Notes under the pieces: generated by a model | Told to the model about the DNA's origin: nothing | Database searches by the model: none | Seen by the model: the letters and a program-made list of their open reading frames with translations, nothing else | Translations under genes and position numbers: made by a program | Shown here: piece by piece, positions 59,579 through 64,000 of the stretch | Layout: each line of letters opens with the position of its first letter | Position numbering within the stretch: position 1 is the stretch's first letter | Origin: Nemophila menziesii | Taxonomy: Eukaryota > Streptophyta > Magnoliopsida > Boraginales > Hydrophyllaceae | Assembly: GCA_029959085.1 (NCBI GenBank) | Contig: JARWIR010000018.1 | Coordinates: forward strand, 21,823,001 to 21,887,000 | DNA: 64,000 bases | Direction: 5' to 3'

Positions 59579-61025
59579 ATGTCACGAAATGCGCCTTTAT
59601 GTTAGTATTTTGTGACACTGTTAGTCCTTTTTACCAAATCTGTCAACTGACTATTAGTCAACGCAGCATGACGCCACCACAGCCCCACATCATCATTATT
59701 TACACATCATTATTCCTTTTTTTTAAAAATAAATTGAATTTAAGACACCAAAAAAAAAGAATAAAACCCATCTTCATCATCGCTCTCATGCACAAGAAAA
59801 CCCAACCACTCGTTATCTATTCTCCACCATCGGCTGCTCTCCTGCACAAGAACCCGCCGCTCCTCAACATGCTCAAGAAAACTGTCGCCACTCGTGTCAA
59901 TTTTCCACCATCATCAACCGGCTTGGCTACCCCATCAACAATCGAAGAACCCATATTAAGGTAAAAATAAATAAATCTCTTTACACTCATCTTCCCACAC
60001 TAAGCCGCTCTCTTGCACAAGAAAACCGCCGTCACTCGGGAACCTGGCCCAACCATCATCAGCCGGCTTGGCAAAGAACCCAAATTAAGGTAAAAAAATT
60101 GAATTATTTTAACCTAATCTCATCACTTTTACAATTTTTTTCAGATTTACTAGATTTAAGTATAATTACAGTCGTCGTGTTTATTTCATTTTTATACAAA
60201 TTCCATAATAGCCATTATTATGAGCGTTGGAAGTCTTCTACCGTAAGAGAAATGATGCGCTGAAGTGAGCAATTTGGTGTTATACTGCATTTTTTGAATT
60301 GTTTTGCAGTAAATATCCACTTGGGGCAACTGCTTGAGTGAGCAATCTGGCGTTATACTGCATTTTTTGAATTGTTCTGCAGTAAATATCCAATTGGGAC
60401 AACTATTGGAGTGAACAATTTGGTGTTATACTGCATTTTTTGAATTGTTTTGCAGTAAATATCCACTTGGGCCAGATGTTGAAGTGAGCAATTTGGTGTT
60501 ATGCTGTATTTTTTTGAATTGTTTAAATATCCACTTGGGGCAACTGCTGGAGTGGACAATTTGGTGGAGAAAGGTCCCCGAGTGGCGGCGGTTTTCTTGT
60601 GCAGGAGAGCGGCTTGGTGTGGGAAGCTGAGTGTGAAGAGAATCATTTTTATTTTTTTACCTTAATTTGGTTTCTTCGATTGTTGATGGAGTAGCCAAGC
60701 GTGTTGATGATGGTGGGGAATGGACCATGAGTGGCGGCGGTTTTCTTGTGCAGGTGGCGGCAGTTTTCCTGAGATGATGGTGGAGAATGGATCACGAGTG
60801 GCTGAGTTTTCTTGTGCAGGAAAGCGATGAAGAAGATGGTTTTTTTCTATGTCTTAAATTTATTTTTTAAAAAGAATAATGATTTGTAAATAATGATGAC
60901 GTTGCACTGAGATAACACTAAAATGGTGCCACACAGCGTTAACTAACGATCAACTGATATAAATTGGTATAAAGAGTTGAAGGTGGCACAAAATACTAAC
61001 CTAAATAACTATTTTGCGATATTTT
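59579..61025. mobile_element. Mutator-like foldback element with internal 72-bp minisatellite
   Basis: Long diverged terminal inverted repeats (about 100 bp): left 'gcctttatgttagtattttgtgacac'; right in complement 'gttatttaggttagtattttgtgccacc'. Inside, 'cctgcacaagaa...ccgcc' and 'attttccaccatcatcaaccggcttgg' (59790-60080) recur inverted at 60570-60850, so most of the element folds back. The open frame 59566-59964 is repeat-encoded. No transposase. The target duplication is not clear. Confidence 0.6.
60262..60560 (+). repeat. ~72-bp tandem repeat, about 4 units
   Basis: Units starting 'gtgagcaatttggtgttatactgcattttttgaattg' and ending 'aatatccacttggggcaactgct' begin near 60265, 60337, 60409 and 60481, with a partial fifth near 60549. 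The fourth lacks the 'ttttgcagta' part. Confidence 0.85.
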
Positions 61026-61725
61026 ATAGATCAAGTATCGCTATAGTGCATTTTTACGAAAATTAGAAAGCCACATAATGCCTTTATCTTTAGAATAAAA
61101 TTAGGTTTTTGGAATCAGTACTATCGAAATCGAATTTAACAAATCATTAAAAATAAAAATACTATCCGTACCTTATTGCCTACCAAACATTATTATATTT
61201 ACATAGAACATTATATTGGAGTATTATATTCTCCTCCATCTTTATTACTTTTGGAGGCGTCATTTATTGACTTCGGTCTCTTGATATTATCAAGGATAAT
61301 TTGACAAAAAAAGAAAAAAAAAGTCTCTTGATATTTCTGTGAGACAGAGTGACTATAATGTTTCAAAGCTGGCTGGCGTACTTTGACTCTTGCAGGAGTA
61401 TTACATTAGAGCTGCAATGGAACAATTTACATCTCAATGATGATAGTGAAATTTTAATATAATAACGAGTAATGCTGGATATCACCTCAAACTATAATAA
61501 CGAATGAAATATTAGGTTAATTACGACTTATAAGGGAAAATCATTTACTACATTGCAAAAACTTTGATTAACTAAATTACAGAGTAGCTAGATTTATATG
61601 TAGATACACTCCACCCCCACCCCACCCCACCCCTTAAGTTTTTTTAATACAAGATAAAACCAACGATAATGCCCTATCACAAGCTTAAAACGTTATTTTA
61701 AAACCGTCATAAAAATCCGCCTAAG
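61026..61725. other. Spacer
   Basis: AT-rich, with a CCACCCC microsatellite at 61610-61632. No gene. Confidence 0.45.
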
Positions 61726-61729
61726 AACT

Positions 61730-62600
61730 TCCCACTCAAACCTGTCCCCAACGAGCATTCTCCCCAACCCACCCGGTGGGTCATCGAAAGTCTCGTAACC
61801 ACTCTCCTGTCTTGAACCCTACCGCCCTAATCAATCCGCACACCCATTAGTTTCATAATAAATACCTTTTGTTTTGAACGATGCCTTATTTTCTAGTATC
61901 TTCTGAATTTCATCAATTCAAAATGCCATTGGACCTCTTCCCTGTTCCACGTGATTAATTATATTTATGACCTCTTGTGAGTCCATTTCCACCCAAACCT
62001 CCTTCACTCCCATTTCCACCCAAACCTCCTTCACTTCCATTTCCACAACCATGAGCAGACCCTCATAAAGCGCAATAAGACCCGCTCCTATCGCCAAAGA
62101 GCAAGTGACATAACCATTGGGACTAGCTCAATGGCCAGGACCTTGTCTCTCATTTAGGAGGTACAGGGTTCGGATCCCCTCAGCCTTGTTATTTCTTGAG
62201 CCCTTAAAGGGGGGTAAGCAAGAGGTGCAAGGTTCGAGTCTCCTCCCTGAACATGGGTAACCTAGTTTTGATTAAGTGGGAGTATGCATGAGAAGGTGTG
62301 TATATTTCCTATAGGAATAGTCGTGGTGCGCGTAAGCTGGCCCGGACACCCATATATCAAAAAAAAAAAGAGCAAGTGACATTCAAAGAAAAACCCTTCA
62401 CCCAATTTCCCTCCTTATCCCTTAGCAATCCACCCACTCCTCCTTAACCTCAATAACAACTCCCATATGTGTTAAGTTTATACGCCCGACTTGGTTTACA
62501 CCACCCAGTCCATTGCACTTGATCTTTACACCGCCCAAGTTTGCCCGAATGAGTTCGCCAGGCTATAATGTAATCCACCGCTATACTATATTCTTACATA
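61730..62600 (-). mobile_element. LINE RNase H domain, split by a SINE
   Basis: Minus-strand reading gives RAYKLNTYGSCY, GGVGGLLRDKEGNWVKGFSL, SLAIGAGLIALYEGLLMVVE, VEMDSQEVINIINH and, at the end, GLGRMLVGDRFEW: the complete plant LINE RNase H layout with D, E and D motifs. The SINE (62112-62369) interrupts the N-V-T-C-S-L part. A 30-bp tandem duplication repeats VKEVWVEM (62000-62045). Several stops show decay. Confidence 0.75.
62112..62369 (+). mobile_element. tRNA-derived SINE with poly(A) and 13-bp TSD
   Basis: The body runs from 'aaccattgggactagctcaatggcc' (A-box at about 62121-62134) through a B-box (ggttcggatcc, 62167-62177) and a second B-box-like site (ggttcgagtctcc, 62231-62243). 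It ends 'gtgcgcgtaagctggcccgg', 'acacccatatatc' and a poly(A). The duplication GAGCAAGTGACAT is perfect (62099-62111 and 62370-62382). The 'AAGCTGGCCCGGACACC' tail matches the Au-type plant SINEs as I remember them. Confidence 0.93.
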
Positions 62601-62601
62601 A

Positions 62602-63840
62602 TTAATTATCTCCCCACGAGAAAGGCTCGCTATTAAACACCGTCTCGTTTTGTTCCTTCGAAATCACCCCTATTAGCGAAACAAATAAAAATTTCCAATT
62701 TAAACCTACAAAAAGTCCATTCTCACCTAGGTTCTTATTCCACCACTTCACCACCTCCTTTCCACTCGCATTATTCGTTCTATCAGTCCCCTGCCGCCTA
62801 GACTGCTCATTTCCTTCCTGAACTTTGTTCCTCCCGGCTTGATCATCATCTCTGTCAATCGTCCTTTCATGACTTCTGGTGTGCGGATCTACCTGATCCG
62901 AGTTGGATCTGGTGCGATGACCCTGCAAAATTTCCACTCCCCTGATCCTTGAAAAATTACACATGGAGGCAGTGTTCTAAAACAAGGCCTCCTAGGTGTT
63001 CCAAAGTGCGCTCTGCCTAGAAATTCTCTAGAAGGTGGCTAGATACTTTGTGTATGCATAATCTATATAATAAGCTACCCAGTCGGAAAACTGGGTCACC
63101 CAACCCGAATACTATCTAGCATGCTCACCCATGAATAACTAACCCATAAATAACTGATTCAATCTAATCAAATCCAACACATAATCAAAATATAAAGAAA
63201 AAACTACTTAGGTTAGAGTTTGAACGTGTGAAAAAAAAAAGAATGTAGGGTTTTTCAAATTTGAAGTTTAGATTTCTTGAATTGGTCATTTTTAGGTTAA
63301 TAATAATGAATTATTATTATTTTATAGTTAAATATATGTTATTTATGTTAAATTGATATACTTTAAGTATATTAATATTTAAATATTCTTCAATTAATGT
63401 ATTAGTAGTACATATTTAATATATGTTATTTATGTTAAATTGATCTACTTTAAGTATATTAATATTAAAATATTATTCATGTATTAGTAGTACATATTTA
63501 ATATAAAATAATATAAAAACCGCCTAAATTCCTATTAATGGGCCGCCTAGTCATTTTGGCGCTCGAAGGTTCTCAACCGCCTTAGTAGAGCCTAGCGCTT
63601 TTTAGAGAAATGCATGGAGGTCATTGAATGTTTTCTTGCGTGCCTAACCGAGTTATCCTTGTAGGCCCTTGAGCTCTCTCTCCTGTAAGTTTCAGAATTG
63701 CAGCTATAAGTCCATGTATTCCCACCCCTGTTAAGTTTGAAAATACTATTGTAAGTCCACGAACTTTGGCCTGCAAAACTTATACTTCTTTGTTGTGAGC
63801 TACTTTTGTGATGCGAAAATTCTGCAGAGATTCTTCCCAC
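62602..63840 (-). pseudogene. LINE ORF1-like reading frame, interrupted by a hAT MITE
   Basis: Two open stretches, 63840-63592 and 62964-62602, lie either side of a hAT MITE. If the MITE and one copy of its 8-bp duplication are ignored, the reading frame is continuous (…SMTSM meets CNFSRI…). The sequence is Ser/Arg/Asn/Gly-rich with charged repeats (RTIDRDDDQAGRN, NNASGKEVVKWW), like the spacer of plant LINE ORF1 proteins; no zinc knuckle is inside the window. It ends near 62602 and RNase H follows almost at once, with no reverse transcriptase between. Confidence 0.55.
62970..63612. mobile_element. hAT-type MITE, CCTAGGCG family (643 bp, perfect 8-bp TSD)
   Basis: Left end CAGTGTTCTAAAACAAGGCC; right end in complement CATTTCTCTAAAAAGCGC. 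Perfect 8-bp duplication CATGGAGG (62962-62969 and 63613-63620). Subterminal 'gcctag/ctaggc' clusters surround an AT-rich core with a ~100-bp duplication (63330-63510). Same family as 54219-54678. Confidence 0.88.
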
Positions 63841-64000
63841 GAGCGAAGTCTACTCCACTTCGTCCAGTCCCCTGTTCCCAAGCTCCGACTCATAACAAAC
63901 ACCCAACCCATCATCCCTACTACCATTTGAGGCCCCCACTGAATTTCCTTTCGCACAAGGTCCCGAATCCCCTAGCCTTCTCGCAATCCCTAAATAAGTG
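63841..64000 (-). pseudogene. Upstream continuation of the LINE ORF1-like frame
   Basis: Minus-strand reading upstream of 63840 continues with GDSGPCAKGNSVGASNG and YESELGNRGLDEVE, then a stop. It runs off the window edge. Confidence 0.4.

Noticed and set aside
62118..62180. Possible tRNA gene (A- and B-box)
   Set aside because: No acceptor stem, a poly(A) tail and a 13-bp TSD show it is the head of a SINE.

Overview
The window reads as nuclear DNA of a flowering plant, most likely a eudicot. It is AT-rich, has many short GT-AG introns with T-rich acceptors, and is crowded with plant-type transposable elements: Ty3/gypsy and Copia LTRs, a TRIM, L1-type LINEs with plant RNase H tails, a tRNA-derived SINE, and hAT, Mutator-like and Stowaway MITEs. 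The species cannot be fixed from sequence alone. There is no sign of operons, CRISPR arrays or viral genomes.

Four genes look intact. (1) 367-2056, minus: an 8-exon gene (296 aa) for a probable plastid multi-span membrane protein. (2) 8199-14087, minus: a 2-exon DUF1262 gene (377 aa) whose 4.75-kb intron holds a TRIM retrotransposon with identical LTRs. (3) 15312-16958, minus: a single-exon type II membrane protein with a filamin/NXPE-like domain and a GDS...DxxH esterase-like C-terminal domain. (4) 44403-51774, plus: a 32-exon importin-9-type karyopherin (1014 aa) whose second intron is an AT-AC minor-spliceosome intron. A fifth, broken locus (35435-36135, minus) keeps two exons of a DUF789-type gene.

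Layout. 1-2.1 kb: plastid-protein gene beside a Copia scrap. 2.3-5.1 kb: LINE tail, gypsy gag, primer-binding site and LTR, with a nested MITE. 5.2-7.7 kb: a Mutator-like element containing a hAT element. 8.2-14.1 kb: DUF1262 gene. 15.3-17 kb: NXPE-like gene. 18.5-24.5 kb: nearly full-length degenerate LINE. 25-29.3 kb: LTRs of one family nested or joined to each other. 29.3-34.1 kb: LINE scraps, a MITE and a Copia-like solo LTR. 35.4-36.1 kb: DUF789 remnant. 36.6-41 kb: LINE scrap and a gypsy solo LTR. 41.1-44.16 kb: a 5'-truncated LINE ending about 80 bp upstream of the importin TATA box. 44.4-51.8 kb: importin gene. 52-61 kb: AT-rich repeats, Stowaway, hAT and Mutator-like MITEs and another solo LTR. 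61.7-64 kb: an RT-less LINE derivative split by a SINE and a hAT MITE.

The genes do not form a pathway. The most informative features are the exactly resolvable nested insertions (target-site duplications located for most), the AT-AC intron, the LTR-identical TRIM with an internal minisatellite, and the repeats that have built up in the importin introns. I found no convincing new multi-gene system.
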